From Draconibacterium orientale (GTDB taxonomy: Bacteria; Bacteroidota; Bacteroidia; Bacteroidales; UBA1556), in the NCBI GenBank assembly GCA_022736595.1, contig DZDC01000008.1, positions 1 to 34,485 of the forward strand: a stretch of 34,485 nucleotides of DNA, given 5' to 3'. A program made the position numbers and the translations under genes. The notes below the pieces were generated by a model. The model had not been told where the DNA came from. It worked only from the letters and a program-made list of their open reading frames with translations, and ran no database searches. Below, in pieces: positions 1 through 10,400 of the stretch; the first letter of the stretch is position 1; the number at the start of each line of letters is the position of its first letter.

Positions 1-190
1 TCAACAATATAGTTGAATCTTAAATCTATTGTAACTTTTTGTCATGTACTAAGTTAAAAAATACTCATTTCGGCTATATCTTATTGAAATTTTATATATA
101 TATCGGCATTGACCATTGTAAAATTATATTTTAGTTTGGAATAAATTATAATTACAATTGGTATAACTTTGCAATCTTTTATTTAAAACT

Positions 191-979
191 ATGTTTTCAG
201 TTATTATCATATTTCTTGGGGTGTTGATCACTGCAATTGTAATTGAGCGCATACACTTGAGCGAAAAATCGCTTCGGTTATTGTTGGCGTTTAGTGGAGC
301 TTTTATTCTTACCCTAACCTTTACCCATATTATTCCAGAGATTTTTTCGACACCCCAAGCCTCCATTCATGATCATTCAATAGTGCAAAATCACGACCAT
401 AATCCATTGGAGTTCAATTTTGGCTACTTAGTTTTGGTTGGGTTTTTTCTGCAAATTTTAATTGAACGCATTTCGGGAGGCGCCGAACATGGACACGGAC
501 ATTGTGACGATTCAGATCATCAACACCCAATAAAAGTACCGCCATTGGCATTGCTAGCAGGCATTAGTTTACACGCTTTTTTTGAAGGGATGCCCTTTGG
601 AAATATCTTTTCATCGCATTCGAGCTTGCAAAATAGTTTATTGATTGGCATTGTATTACACAATATCCCCATTACCATTGTATTAATGGGCCTTTTTCTC
701 AACTCTGGCCTTTCAAGAGTTCGATCCTATTTCTTGATATTGATTTTTGCCCTTATGACACCTATAGGAGCAATAGTAACGACTTTAGGTTTTGAGCTTT
801 CCAGTGTTGATGTTGGTACTTTTTATAAAGCAATTATGGCGATAGTGGTAGGTATATTTTTACATATTTCCACAACCATTCTGTTTGAATCAAATTCCAA
901 TCATCGGTTCAATGTGTATAAATTTGCTACCATTCTCCTGGGTTCTGTGGCTGCAATTTTAACTTCATTGATTCAATAA
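191..979 (+). CDS. ZIP family metal (zinc/iron) transporter
   Basis: Polytopic 262 aa protein with ZIP-like TM segments, HAFFEGMPFG and VLHNIPITIVL motifs, and His-rich loops (HDHSIVQNHDH; EHGHGHCDDSDHQH). Confidence 0.85.
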   Translation: MFSVIIIFLGVLITAIVIERIHLSEKSLRLLLAFSGAFILTLTFTHIIPEIFSTPQASIHDHSIVQNHDHNPLEFNFGYLVLVGFFLQILIERISGGAEHGHGHCDDSDHQHPIKVPPLALLAGISLHAFFEGMPFGNIFSSHSSLQNSLLIGIVLHNIPITIVLMGLFLNSGLSRVRSYFLILIFALMTPIGAIVTTLGFELSSVDVGTFYKAIMAIVVGIFLHISTTILFESNSNHRFNVYKFATILLGSVAAILTSLIQ

Positions 980-1030
980 ATTATAAAAATTATATTTTAA
1001 GTAATTAATTACCTAAATTAAAAATTTTAT

Positions 1031-1146
1031 TACTTTTGAAAAGTTTTTTAAAAGCCAAATTCAGTTGCTGTGTTTTACGCAGTATGAAAATGGTATTTTA
1101 TATTTTGTTAGGGGGAATGCCTGCTGCTTGTCAGCAGGCGTTTTTT
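1031..1146 (+). ncRNA. Candidate intergenic small RNA (-7-like element TACTTTTG to intrinsic terminator)
   Basis: TACTTTTG at 1031-1038 matches the Bacteroidetes -7 consensus TAnnTTTG; about 80 nt later a strong GC stem-loop plus U-tract (1119-1146) ends the segment; no ORF between. No clear -33 element seen. Confidence 0.3.
1119..1146 (+). terminator. Rho-independent terminator
   Basis: GCCTGCTG-cttgt-CAGCAGGC followed by gTTTTTT. Confidence 0.8.
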
Positions 1147-1972
1147 ATAAGGGATATGAAAATTGAATTCCCTTAAAAAGGGTGCCATAAACAGGAATTG
1201 CTTTTAGCTTGCACCGATCCTGATTCACAACAAATTTTCCGATGGCGAAACCCAAAGCAGCACCAACTACCACATCACTAGTCCAATGGTTTTGAGAATA
1301 AACTCTTGAAAATGCTTCTAGGGATGCAAGGCTGTACAAGGTAATGGGTACCCAAAGATGGTCTTTGTAGTGGGAGCCTAAAACCGAAGCAAAAGTAAAG
1401 ATCATAATGGTATGGCCAGAGGCAAAAGAAGTGTGCGAAAAGTCGTGGGTAATGGGGCCATCCCAAATATGAGCATCCATTTGAGGACTTTGGAAGGGGC
1501 GCACTCTATGGGTGAGATGCTTTATTACAGTAATTGTAATGCCACTATAAAGGCTCGCCTGCACAAAGTCGAATGCAACTGCCTTTGATTTGTCGTTTTT
1601 AAAGAATACTCCTTGCAAGTAAATGGCTCCAACAATTGGAATAGTATAATACATCTTGCCCAAAGGATCGAAGAAATAGGTATTCCATTGATCCATAGTT
1701 TTGTTTTGATGTTTCTTGAAATAGGTGCTGATTTGTGAGTCGAAATAAAAAAGCGTTAAGGTAGAAGCCATAACGGTACTAGCCGCAATGGCTTCTTTGT
1801 TGTCCCATCGGCTTGGTGAGGTAATAAGTTTAGGGTAATCAATGGCAAGATGACGAAAATAATCACGATCTAATTTACAATGGGTACTATCTTGAGCTTC
1901 AATATTTTGTGTTTTTAAAAGCAGGGATAGCAGAAGTAAGAAAGGAAATAATATTGCTTTTAAAGATATCAT
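1145..1972 (-). CDS. PAP2 superfamily phosphatase (membrane-associated)
   Basis: Motifs KHLTHRVRPF, FASGHT and SRVYSQNHWTSDVVVGAALG fit the PAP2 signature; N-terminal signal/TM segment. Confidence 0.85.
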   Translation of the reverse strand: MISLKAILFPFLLLLSLLLKTQNIEAQDSTHCKLDRDYFRHLAIDYPKLITSPSRWDNKEAIAASTVMASTLTLFYFDSQISTYFKKHQNKTMDQWNTYFFDPLGKMYYTIPIVGAIYLQGVFFKNDKSKAVAFDFVQASLYSGITITVIKHLTHRVRPFQSPQMDAHIWDGPITHDFSHTSFASGHTIMIFTFASVLGSHYKDHLWVPITLYSLASLEAFSRVYSQNHWTSDVVVGAALGFAIGKFVVNQDRCKLKAIPVYGTLFKGIQFSYPL

Positions 1973-2751
1973 TTTTCAAACTGCTTAGCCTCATTCCAAA
2001 AAACGTCCATTTCAGAAAGTGTCATATCTTTAATGTTTCGACCTTGTTCGGCAGCTCTATTTTCTATATGCTGAAAGCGTTTCACAAATCGTTTATTAGT
2101 TCGTTCTAGGGCTTCATCGGCATTGACACCTATAAATCTACCGTAATTAATTAATGCAAAAAGCAAATCTCCAAATTCATGTTCAATTTTTGAATGATCT
2201 TTAGATTGATTTACTTCAAATTGAAGTTCTTGAATCTCTTCGTTGACTTTATCCCACACTTGACTCACATTTTCCCAGTCAAAACCCACTCCACGCACTT
2301 TTTCCTGAATTCGAATGGCTTTGATAAGTGGAGCCATAGATTCAGGAACCCCACCTAAAACAGATTTTTTACCTTCCGCTAATTTAATAATTTCCCAATT
2401 TCGTTTGACGTCTTCGTCGTCACTAACTTCAACGTCACCATAAATATGGGGGTGACGACGTATTAGTTTTTCGCTTATGCCATCGAGCACCTCAGTCATA
2501 TCAAAGGCATTGAGCTCTTTCCCAATTTTAGCGTAGAAAACCAAATGAAGCATCAGATCTCCCAATTCTTCCTTAACCCCCTGAAGATCGTTTTTTAGAA
2601 TTGCATCAGAAAGTTCGTAAGTTTCTTCAATGGTTAAATATCTTAGACTTTCGATGGTTTGTTTCATGTCCCAAGGACAACCTTTTCGAAGGTCGTCCAT
2701 AATGTTGAGTAGTCTTTCGAAGGCGACCAGTCGAGGATCAGAATTGCTCAT
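1969..2751 (-). CDS. mazG: Nucleoside triphosphate pyrophosphohydrolase MazG
   Basis: LRKGCPWDMKQTIESLRYLTIEETYELSDAI and the second MazG repeat (EIQELQFE...EFGDLLFALINYGRF). Start placed at the internal ATG (MSNSDPRL) rather than the ORF-track start 2817, which would overlap proS. Confidence 0.92.
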   Translation of the reverse strand: MSNSDPRLVAFERLLNIMDDLRKGCPWDMKQTIESLRYLTIEETYELSDAILKNDLQGVKEELGDLMLHLVFYAKIGKELNAFDMTEVLDGISEKLIRRHPHIYGDVEVSDDEDVKRNWEIIKLAEGKKSVLGGVPESMAPLIKAIRIQEKVRGVGFDWENVSQVWDKVNEEIQELQFEVNQSKDHSKIEHEFGDLLFALINYGRFIGVNADEALERTNKRFVKRFQHIENRAAEQGRNIKDMTLSEMDVFWNEAKQFEK

Positions 2752-2761
2752 GGATTTTGAT

Positions 2762-4240
2762 TTAATATGATTTGGCAAAAACAACCAAGCCTTTTGAAGG
2801 GTTTCCACTGTAAACACATTGGCCAGGGGTCGATTGGTTGTAATCCAAGGGAATCAAGCGTATGGTGGCTTTAGTTTCGTCTTTGATTTTCTCTTCAGTT
2901 TCCGAAGTTCCATCCCAATGAGCCTTGATGAAACCACCCTTATTTTCAAGAACGCTTTTAAACTCCTCCCATGAATTTACCTCGGTAATATTAGCTTCGC
3001 GATGGGTTAATGCCTTATTATATAAATTATTTTGGATATCATCAAGCAAATCAATAATGGTTTTCTCAAGATCATTTATTGATGTTACCGACTTGGTTAG
3101 ATTATCGCGACGGGCAAGTTCCACCGTTTGGTTTTGAATATCGCGAGGCCCAATGGCAATGCGCAATGGAACACCTTTATACTCCCATTCGGCAAATTTA
3201 TAACCAGGTTTTTGGGTGTCTCTATCGTCAAGTTTAACTCTGATGCCATATCTTTCGAGCTGAGCTTTAATTTCCCTTCCTTTTCCTACTACCGTTTCAA
3301 ATTCTTCGTCGCTCTTGTAAATAGGAACTATAACTACTTGATAAGGAGCAAGTTTTGGAGGAATTACTAATCCGTTATCATCGCTGTGAGTCATTACCAA
3401 GGCTCCCATTAAGCGAGTGGAGACGCCCCATGACGTTGCCCAAACGTATTCTTGTTTGTTTTCTTTACTTAAAAATTTTACATCAAAAGCCTTGGCGAAA
3501 TTTTGTCCAAGAAAGTGTGAAGTTCCAGCCTGCAATGCTTTGCCATCTTGCATCAAGGCTTCGATGCAATAGGTCTCAATGGCGCCAGCAAATCTTTCGT
3601 TTTCAGATTTTACGCCTTGTAACACTGGCATGGCCATAAAGTTTTGAGCGAAAGTTGTGTAAACTCCAAGCATTTTAATGGCTTCTGCTTCAGCTTCTTT
3701 ACGAGTAGCATGAGCAGTATGTCCTTCTTGCCAAAGGAATTCAGCAGTGCGAAGAAAAAGGCGGGTACGCATTTCCCAACGAACCACATTCGCCCATTGG
3801 TTTACAAGAATCGGTAGGTCGCGCCAACTTTGAACCCACTTACGATAGGTATCCCAGATGATGGTTTCACTGGTGGGTCTCACGATGAGTTCTTCTTCAA
3901 GCTTTGCATCTGGATCAACCACAATGCCCTTGCCCGATTCATCAGTTTTGAGCCTATAATGAGTTACTACCGCACATTCTTTAGCAAAGCCTTCAACGTG
4001 TTTAGCTTCCTTACTAAAAAAGGATTTTGGAATAAAAAGCGGGAAATATGCGTTAACGTGTCCTGTGTCTTTAAACATTTTATCTAAAGCAGCTTGCATC
4101 ATTTCCCAAATGGCGTATCCATAAGGTTTTATAACCATGCAGCCGCGCACCGCTGAGTACTCTGCTAAGTCAGCTTTAATTACAATATCATTGTACCATT
4201 GTGAATAATCTTCGTCTCGGGTAACTAAATCTTTGGCCAT
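2762..4240 (-). CDS. proS: Prolyl-tRNA synthetase (archaeal/eukaryote-like type)
   Basis: Full-length class II Pro[53 protein letters not shown]. Start at [11 protein letters not shown]-track start 4291 adds 17 unlikely residues. Confidence 0.95.
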   Translation of the reverse strand: MAKDLVTRDEDYSQWYNDIVIKADLAEYSAVRGCMVIKPYGYAIWEMMQAALDKMFKDTGHVNAYFPLFIPKSFFSKEAKHVEGFAKECAVVTHYRLKTDESGKGIVVDPDAKLEEELIVRPTSETIIWDTYRKWVQSWRDLPILVNQWANVVRWEMRTRLFLRTAEFLWQEGHTAHATRKEAEAEAIKMLGVYTTFAQNFMAMPVLQGVKSENERFAGAIETYCIEALMQDGKALQAGTSHFLGQNFAKAFDVKFLSKENKQEYVWATSWGVSTRLMGALVMTHSDDNGLVIPPKLAPYQVVIVPIYKSDEEFETVVGKGREIKAQLERYGIRVKLDDRDTQKPGYKFAEWEYKGVPLRIAIGPRDIQNQTVELARRDNLTKSVTSINDLEKTIIDLLDDIQNNLYNKALTHREANITEVNSWEEFKSVLENKGGFIKAHWDGTSETEEKIKDETKATIRLIPLDYNQSTPGQCVYSGNPSKGLVVFAKSY

Positions 4241-4347
4241 GTTTTTGGTATAATATTTGTATAAAATAAGAAATTCAAAATTAGACTGCAAAGGTAATAA
4301 TATTCAACATGATAAACAGATACATACTCAAAATTGGAGGCCATAAT

Positions 4348-5901
4348 ATGAAAACAACAGTAAAATTATTTAGTATGCTAATTATAAGCATATTATTGTA
4401 TGGTTGCAGTGCAACGTATTCAAGCAACGCTCCTTTAGATGATGCCTATTATAACCCGTACGAAAAGGGGCAACCATCGTCAAAACCTATTCATAAAAGG
4501 GCTAATACTACTGATAACCAAATGGTAAATGGCCAGCAGGCAGAGCAGTCGATTGCCGATTCATCCTATTACTATGAAAATGGAGCTGGAAGGGATAATG
4601 CTGAAGGAAATAGCTATGATGAATATACAGATTATAGTTACTCCACCCAAATTCAAAGGTTTTATAGCGATGATTACTATGGCCAAGATTATTATTACGA
4701 AGATTATTATGGATATCCAGTAGAACAAGTAAGGTATTACCCTAGTTATTATGATTATGGTTGTGGTTGGAGCTTTGGCTGGAGTTTTTATATGGGCTGG
4801 GGCTATCCCTATTATGGCTATCCTTCTTACGGTTATCCTTATTATGGTTATCCTTATTATAATGATTATTGGTATGGATACAATGATGGCTACTACGATG
4901 GCTATAATGATGGCTATTATGGATCCGATTACAGACCAGGGAATAATACCTACTATGGTCCTCGAAATGCCAATTCAAGTGGGGGCTCTTCAGGCGATAG
5001 AGCTCCAGTTACCAACAATATGACACCCGGCAGTCGTGGGGCTAACTTAGCTTCAGGTACAGTGGTGAAATCTAATGGAGGAGGTCAGGGAGCAACAACT
5101 CCAAGTGGAACTCGACAAGGAGTAGCAAGTAGTAATAGCTCGAACCCAAATTTATCAACTTCAGCAGTGGTAAGTGGAAGCTCAGTTAGCCAATCAGCTA
5201 ATGTTAGTGGAGCTTCTCTCTCCACAGGACAAACACCAAATCCTGGTTTTAATGTATCATCTACCGATAGACAACCTATGCAAAAACCAGTAAATGTTCA
5301 AAATCAACAAAGCAACGTTTCTTCAAACTATAGCAATGGAAGCTCGTCAAGTCCTGCTAATGGGGGAGCACAGAGGTCTAATCCTGCATTTCAAAAGACT
5401 TACTCGAAGCCCGTGCAGCAAGTGGATAGAAATGCAGTAAGAACTCCAACCTCTGCGCCACGGACCACTGCCACCAATAGTCCGGTGACTTCAAGCAATC
5501 AAAATTCGAGACCAGCATATCAAAATAGTACAGATCATGTGAATCAAGCCAATCAGGTGAGTCAAAATAGAAGTTATACCCCAGCTCGTTCAAATTCAAA
5601 TCAACGACCAACGAACCAATCACCTGATAGAGCTAATAGTTCAAGTTCTCAATCCAAACCACAAAGTGGAAATTCGTCCAACAACAACACTCGTTCCTAT
5701 ACTCCATCTCGAAGTTCTTCAAACAGCAATTCAAGTCCTGCAGCTAGCTCTCCAAGCAGGTCTTCTTACTCCTCTCCATCTTCAAGTTCGAGTAACAGTT
5801 CGTCGAGTAGCTCTAGACCTAGCTCAAGCGGATCAAGCTCATCTTCAGGTAGGTCAAGTAGTTCACAGGGAGGTGGTTCAGGGGCTCCCAGAGGGAGATA
5901 G
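4348..5901 (+). CDS. Low-complexity lipoprotein: Tyr/Gly-rich N-terminal half, Ser/Asn/Thr-rich C-terminal half
   Basis: Signal peptide with lipobox (MKTTVKLFSMLIISILLYGC); GGAGG Shine-Dalgarno-like sequence at 4336-4340; YGYPYYGYPSYGYP and YNDGYYDGYNDGYYG repeats; poly-Ser C-terminus. Confidence 0.8.
   Translation: MKTTVKLFSMLIISILLYGCSATYSSNAPLDDAYYNPYEKGQPSSKPIHKRANTTDNQMVNGQQAEQSIADSSYYYENGAGRDNAEGNSYDEYTDYSYSTQIQRFYSDDYYGQDYYYEDYYGYPVEQVRYYPSYYDYGCGWSFGWSFYMGWGYPYYGYPSYGYPYYGYPYYNDYWYGYNDGYYDGYNDGYYGSDYRPGNNTYYGPRNANSSGGSSGDRAPVTNNMTPGSRGANLASGTVVKSNGGGQGATTPSGTRQGVASSNSSNPNLSTSAVVSGSSVSQSANVSGASLSTGQTPNPGFNVSSTDRQPMQKPVNVQNQQSNVSSNYSNGSSSSPANGGAQRSNPAFQKTYSKPVQQVDRNAVRTPTSAPRTTATNSPVTSSNQNSRPAYQNSTDHVNQANQVSQNRSYTPARSNSNQRPTNQSPDRANSSSSQSKPQSGNSSNNNTRSYTPSRSSSNSNSSPAASSPSRSSYSSPSSSSSNSSSSSSRPSSSGSSSSSGRSSSSQGGGSGAPRGR
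4800..4921 (+). repeat. In-frame tandem repeat region (GYPYY/YGYP and YNDGYY(D/G)G units)
   Basis: Direct degenerate nucleotide repeats, e.g. ggctatcc(c/t)tattatggctatcc... and gatggctactacgatggctataatgatggctattatgg. Confidence 0.75.
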
Positions 5902-5939
5902 GTATAGTTTTTATTTACAAAATTGAAAAAGGAGTAAAG

Positions 5940-7382
5940 ATGAAAAAGATAGTTTTATTAGGATTAATTATGCTTAACATGTTGAGTAGCTTTGCTCAGA
6001 ATGAAGTGGATGTGTTAAGATATTCAGAGTATAAAATTGGCGGTACTGCAAGGTCTCTTGGAATGGGAACTGGTATTGGTTCCATGGGAGCTGATTTTAC
6101 CAGTTTATGGATTAATCCCGCGGGGTCAGGCTTGTATCGTAAAAATGAATTGGTAATTACTCCCACCATCTACTTTTCTAATGTGGATGCAGTATTAAAT
6201 AATTATAAGAGCGATGGATTTAAGGATAATTTCAACTTAAATAATGTAGGTATTGTTTTAACATCTCCTACTGGAAATACGAATGGCGTTAAGTTTGTTC
6301 AATTTGCTTTTGGTCTCAATAGAACCAATAATTATAATCAGCTTATTAGCATTGATAATATGAATAATACCTCGTCATTAATGACGGATTATCAGGTAAA
6401 TTCTTATGGATTATACCCCGATCAACTGGATGCTTTTGGAAGTGACTTGGCGTGGTACAATTTTTTATTAGAAGATACCGTACGCGATATTTATGGAAAT
6501 TTGGCTTATACCAGTCCTTTAGCAAGTGGGGGTGTATATCAACAATTGAGGAAGGATGTATGGGGAAGCGTCAATGAAATGGTGATTAGCAGTTCTCTTA
6601 ATTTTAATGATGTTTTGTATTTAGGGGGTGGAATTGGAATTCCATTCTCTCGCTATTTTGAAGAATCTACTTATACTGAATCGGACCCAAATTATCAAAT
6701 TGCAGATTTTGATCATTTTGTTTTAAATCAATACCTCGAAACTCATGGTTCTGGATTTAACTTTAAACTGGGAATGATTTTTAGACCCACTGGTTTTCTT
6801 AGGGTTGGGTTTAGTTATCATTCGCCTACTTGGTATAGTATGAGTGATTATTACCACTCAAAACTTACGCGCCATTGGGAAGATCGTCATACCACCTTTA
6901 AAAATTCGCCTGAAGGTTTTTTTGATTATAGTATAAGAACACCAATGAAAATTATTGGTAGCACAACCATTACCCTTTTTAAGAAACTCATTATTTCGGC
7001 TGATGTGGATTATATAAATTATTCAAACGCCAACTTAAGTGCTCCATTTACTGATTATAGTGATGCAAACGAGCAAGTTAGAGCCATCTATTCGGGAGCG
7101 GTTAATATTAGAGGTGGAGCAGAATATGCATGGAAAAATACGAGATGGAGATTGGGCTTGGCGCACTATGATAGTCCGTATGAAAGCGGAGTTAACGATG
7201 CGAGCCGAATGGTATATTCTGGTGGCTTAGGTTATGTTTATCGCGATTACTTTTTTGATATGGCTTTTGCCTATAGTGACAAAACCGAAGATTATTATAT
7301 GTACGACAGTAGATTAATTGATCCTGCTTCATTAAATACTACTGAATATAGAATACTAATTACAGCAGGAGTTAAGTTTTAG
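5940..7382 (+). CDS. OmpP1/FadL-like outer membrane beta-barrel protein
   Basis: Signal peptide MKKIVLLGLIMLNMLSSFAQ; RSLGMGTGIGSMGADFTSLWINPAG motif typical of FadL-like Bacteroidetes barrels; C-terminal aromatic/hydrophobic strand ILITAGVKF. Confidence 0.75.
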   Translation: MKKIVLLGLIMLNMLSSFAQNEVDVLRYSEYKIGGTARSLGMGTGIGSMGADFTSLWINPAGSGLYRKNELVITPTIYFSNVDAVLNNYKSDGFKDNFNLNNVGIVLTSPTGNTNGVKFVQFAFGLNRTNNYNQLISIDNMNNTSSLMTDYQVNSYGLYPDQLDAFGSDLAWYNFLLEDTVRDIYGNLAYTSPLASGGVYQQLRKDVWGSVNEMVISSSLNFNDVLYLGGGIGIPFSRYFEESTYTESDPNYQIADFDHFVLNQYLETHGSGFNFKLGMIFRPTGFLRVGFSYHSPTWYSMSDYYHSKLTRHWEDRHTTFKNSPEGFFDYSIRTPMKIIGSTTITLFKKLIISADVDYINYSNANLSAPFTDYSDANEQVRAIYSGAVNIRGGAEYAWKNTRWRLGLAHYDSPYESGVNDASRMVYSGGLGYVYRDYFFDMAFAYSDKTEDYYMYDSRLIDPASLNTTEYRILITAGVKF

Positions 7383-7396
7383 AGGCCTTACGTTAT

Positions 7397-7436
7397 AAAA
7401 AAAGCGGTCATTCACAAAGAATAGACCGCTTTTTTT
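7397..7436. terminator. Bidirectional intrinsic terminator between convergent OMP gene and secA
   Basis: AAAAAAAGCGGTC...GACCGCTTTTTTT perfect stem with A/T tracts on both sides. Confidence 0.85.
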
Positions 7437-7451
7437 ATTGAAATAATTCGC

Positions 7452-10400
7452 CTAAGCACCATGGCAATGTTTGAATTTTTTTCCACTTCCACAAGGACAT
7501 AAATCATTACGACCTACCTTCTTTTCTTTTATAATAGGTTGGGTAACTTGTTGTTCCTGAGTTTGATGGCCAAATTTATTTGGATCGGCTGATGGTTCAG
7601 AGGATCTGCCAACCTCGGTGCGGCCTGCGGTAAGTTTAGATATGTCAAAAGAAGCGGGTTTAAATGTCGATTGAATTTGAACTTCTTTGTTTGCTACCAA
7701 ATCGCATTTGATTAAGAATGAAATAATCTCTCTGTTGATTCTTTGCATCATGAGTTTAAAGAGCTCGAATGATTCAAATTTGTATATCAATAATGGATCT
7801 TTTTGCTCATAGGATGCATTTTGTACCGATTGTTTCAGTTCATCCATTTCGCGTAAATGCTCCTTCCAAGCGTTGTCAATAACCTTAAGTACCACCGTTT
7901 TTTCGATGGCGGTAATTACTTCTCTACCCTGAGTATTAACAGAACGCTCGAGGTTGGCAACTATATCCATTTGTTTAACACCATCAGTAAGTGGAATGGC
8001 AATATTTCGGTATTGATTGTTTTGAGCGTTGTAAACAGTTTCGATTACAGGAAGGGTATTTTTGCTAATCCTATTTGATTTAAGTACATAGTTGTTATAA
8101 GCTAAATCAAATATTTCTTGGGTCATCTTATCTGCCTTATTTTGAAAAAATGTTTTGGAATCATAAGGTGATTCAATTCCCAGGTTCCTGATAAGGTCAA
8201 TGGTAAATGAGTCGAAGTCTCGATTAGAAATATGTTCGTTAACAATGCTTTCGCTCAAATCATAAATCATATTACTCACGTCCATGGCGAGGCGTTCACC
8301 ATTTAAAGCATGGTTACGTTTTTTGTAAATTACCTCTCTTTGAGCATTCATCACATCGTCATATTCCAGCAATCTTTTGCGTATTCCAAAGTTGTTTTCT
8401 TCAACTTTCTTTTGCGCTCTTTCGATGGATTTTGAAATCATACTGTGCTGAATCACTTCCCCTTCTTTCAGTCCCATGCGATCCATGATGGATGCAATAC
8501 GTTCTGAACCAAATAATCGCATTAAATTATCTTCCAAAGAGACATAGAATTGAGAGCTACCTGGATCCCCTTGACGCCCTGAACGACCTCTAAGCTGACG
8601 ATCGACGCGACGTGATTCGTGGCGTTCGGTACCGATGATGGCTAAACCGCCGGCTTCTTTTACCCCTTGCCCAAGTTTTATATCCGTTCCCCGGCCAGCC
8701 ATATTGGTAGCTATGGTAACTGTACCCGCTTGACCCGCCTCAGCAACGATATCAGCCTCCTTTTGGTGAAGCTTAGCATTGAGTACATTGTGTTTGATAT
8801 TTTGAAGTTTGAGCATTCTGCTGAGAAGTTCCGAAATTTCGACAGAGGTGGTTCCAATGAGCACGGGTCGGCCCGCTTTAACCAAGTCCACGGTTTGATT
8901 GATTACCGCATTGTATTTTTCGCGCATGGTTTTGTAAACCAAATCTTGTTCATCAGCACGCTTGATGGGTTTGTTGGTAGGAATCACAGTGACATCTAAT
9001 TTATAAATGTCCCAAAGTTCTCCCGCTTCTGTTTCAGCTGTACCCGTCATCCCAGCAAGCTTATGGTACATCCTGAAGTAGTTTTGTAAGGTTATGGTAG
9101 CGTAAGTTTGAGTGGCAGCTTCTACCTTAACGTTTTCTTTAGCTTCTATGGCTTGGTGCAACCCATCGCTGTATCGACGACCTTCCATAATACGGCCAGT
9201 TTGCTCATCAACAATTTTTATTTTATTATCGATAATTACATATTCAACATCCAACTCAAAAAGGGTATAGGCTTTAAAAAGTTGGTTCATAGTGTGAACG
9301 CGCTCGGTTTTAATGCTATAGTCTTGGATGAGCTTGCTTTTTAACTCAGATTTATCAAGTGTATTTGCCGTTGAAGCATCTATTTCGTTCAATGAATTTG
9401 CCATATCGGGGAGGATATAAAACTGAGGATCGCCTGTCATCTCAGTAATAATATCGATTCCTTTATCGGTAAGTTCTATTGAATTGTGTTTTTCATCGAT
9501 AACAAAATAGAGATGATCATCGATAAGATGCATGTGCTTATTTTGTTCGGCCATGTAGAAGTTTTCAGTCTTTTGCATGCCTACTTTAATACCCGGTTCC
9601 GATAGAAATTTAATTAAAGCTTTATTTTTAGGAAGGCCTCTGTAAGCTCTAAAAAGCTTAGTGAATCCTTCTTTTTGGTGTTCTTTATCTTCGCTAGCAA
9701 TAAGTTTTTTTGCTTCTGCAAGAAGTTGAGTAACCAACTGTTTTTGAACTGCAAAAACTCTTTGAACATAGGGTTTAAGTTGGTCAAATTCTTGGAGATC
9801 GCCTTTGGGTGTTGGCCCAGAAATAATAAGGGGAGTTCGGGCATCATCAATAAGTACCGAATCAACCTCATCAACTATTGCGTAGTTGTGCTTACGTTGT
9901 ACCAACTCAGATTCTTCGGTGGCCATATTGTCGCGGAGGTAATCGAAACCAAATTCGTTATTGGTACCATAAGTAACATCAGCAAGATACGCATTGCGAC
10001 GGGCTGTGGTGTTGGGTTGATGCTTATCAATACAATCCACGCTTAAGCCGTGAAATTCAAGGAGCATTCCCATCCATTCAGAGTCGCGTTTGGCAAGGTA
10101 ATCATTAACGGTAACCACATGTACTCCGCGTCCAGGCAAAGCGTTGAGATATAAGGGTAAAGTGCCCACAAGTGTTTTTCCTTCTCCTGTAGCCATCTCA
10201 GAAATTTTTCCTTGGTGCAATACTGATCCACCAATCAACTGCACATCATAGTGAACCATATTCCAATAAATCTTTACTCCACCGGCAGTCCAGCTGTTTT
10301 CGTAGTAGGCTTTATCATTTTCAATGGTTATATTGTCGAACTTAGTGGCCAATTCTTTGTCGTGATCGGTAGCGGTAACGTCGAGTTTTGCGTTTTCGGT

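Noticed and set aside
4800-4921. Repeat block considered as a possible CRISPR or regulatory repeat array
   Set aside because: Repeats are short, in-frame and protein-coding (YGYP/YNDGYY) with no unique spacers or cas genes.
4751-5023. Met/Ile-rich ORF (and the 5666..5926 and antisense His-rich 4742..4978 ORFs) overlapping the lipoprotein gene
   Set aside because: Out-of-frame readings of the low-complexity repeat DNA; composition is explained by the repeat codons and there is no independent support.
9675-10046. 123-aa plus-strand ORF inside secA
   Set aside because: Antisense to a highly conserved secA region; considered spurious, like the other plus-strand ORFs within 7452-10766.
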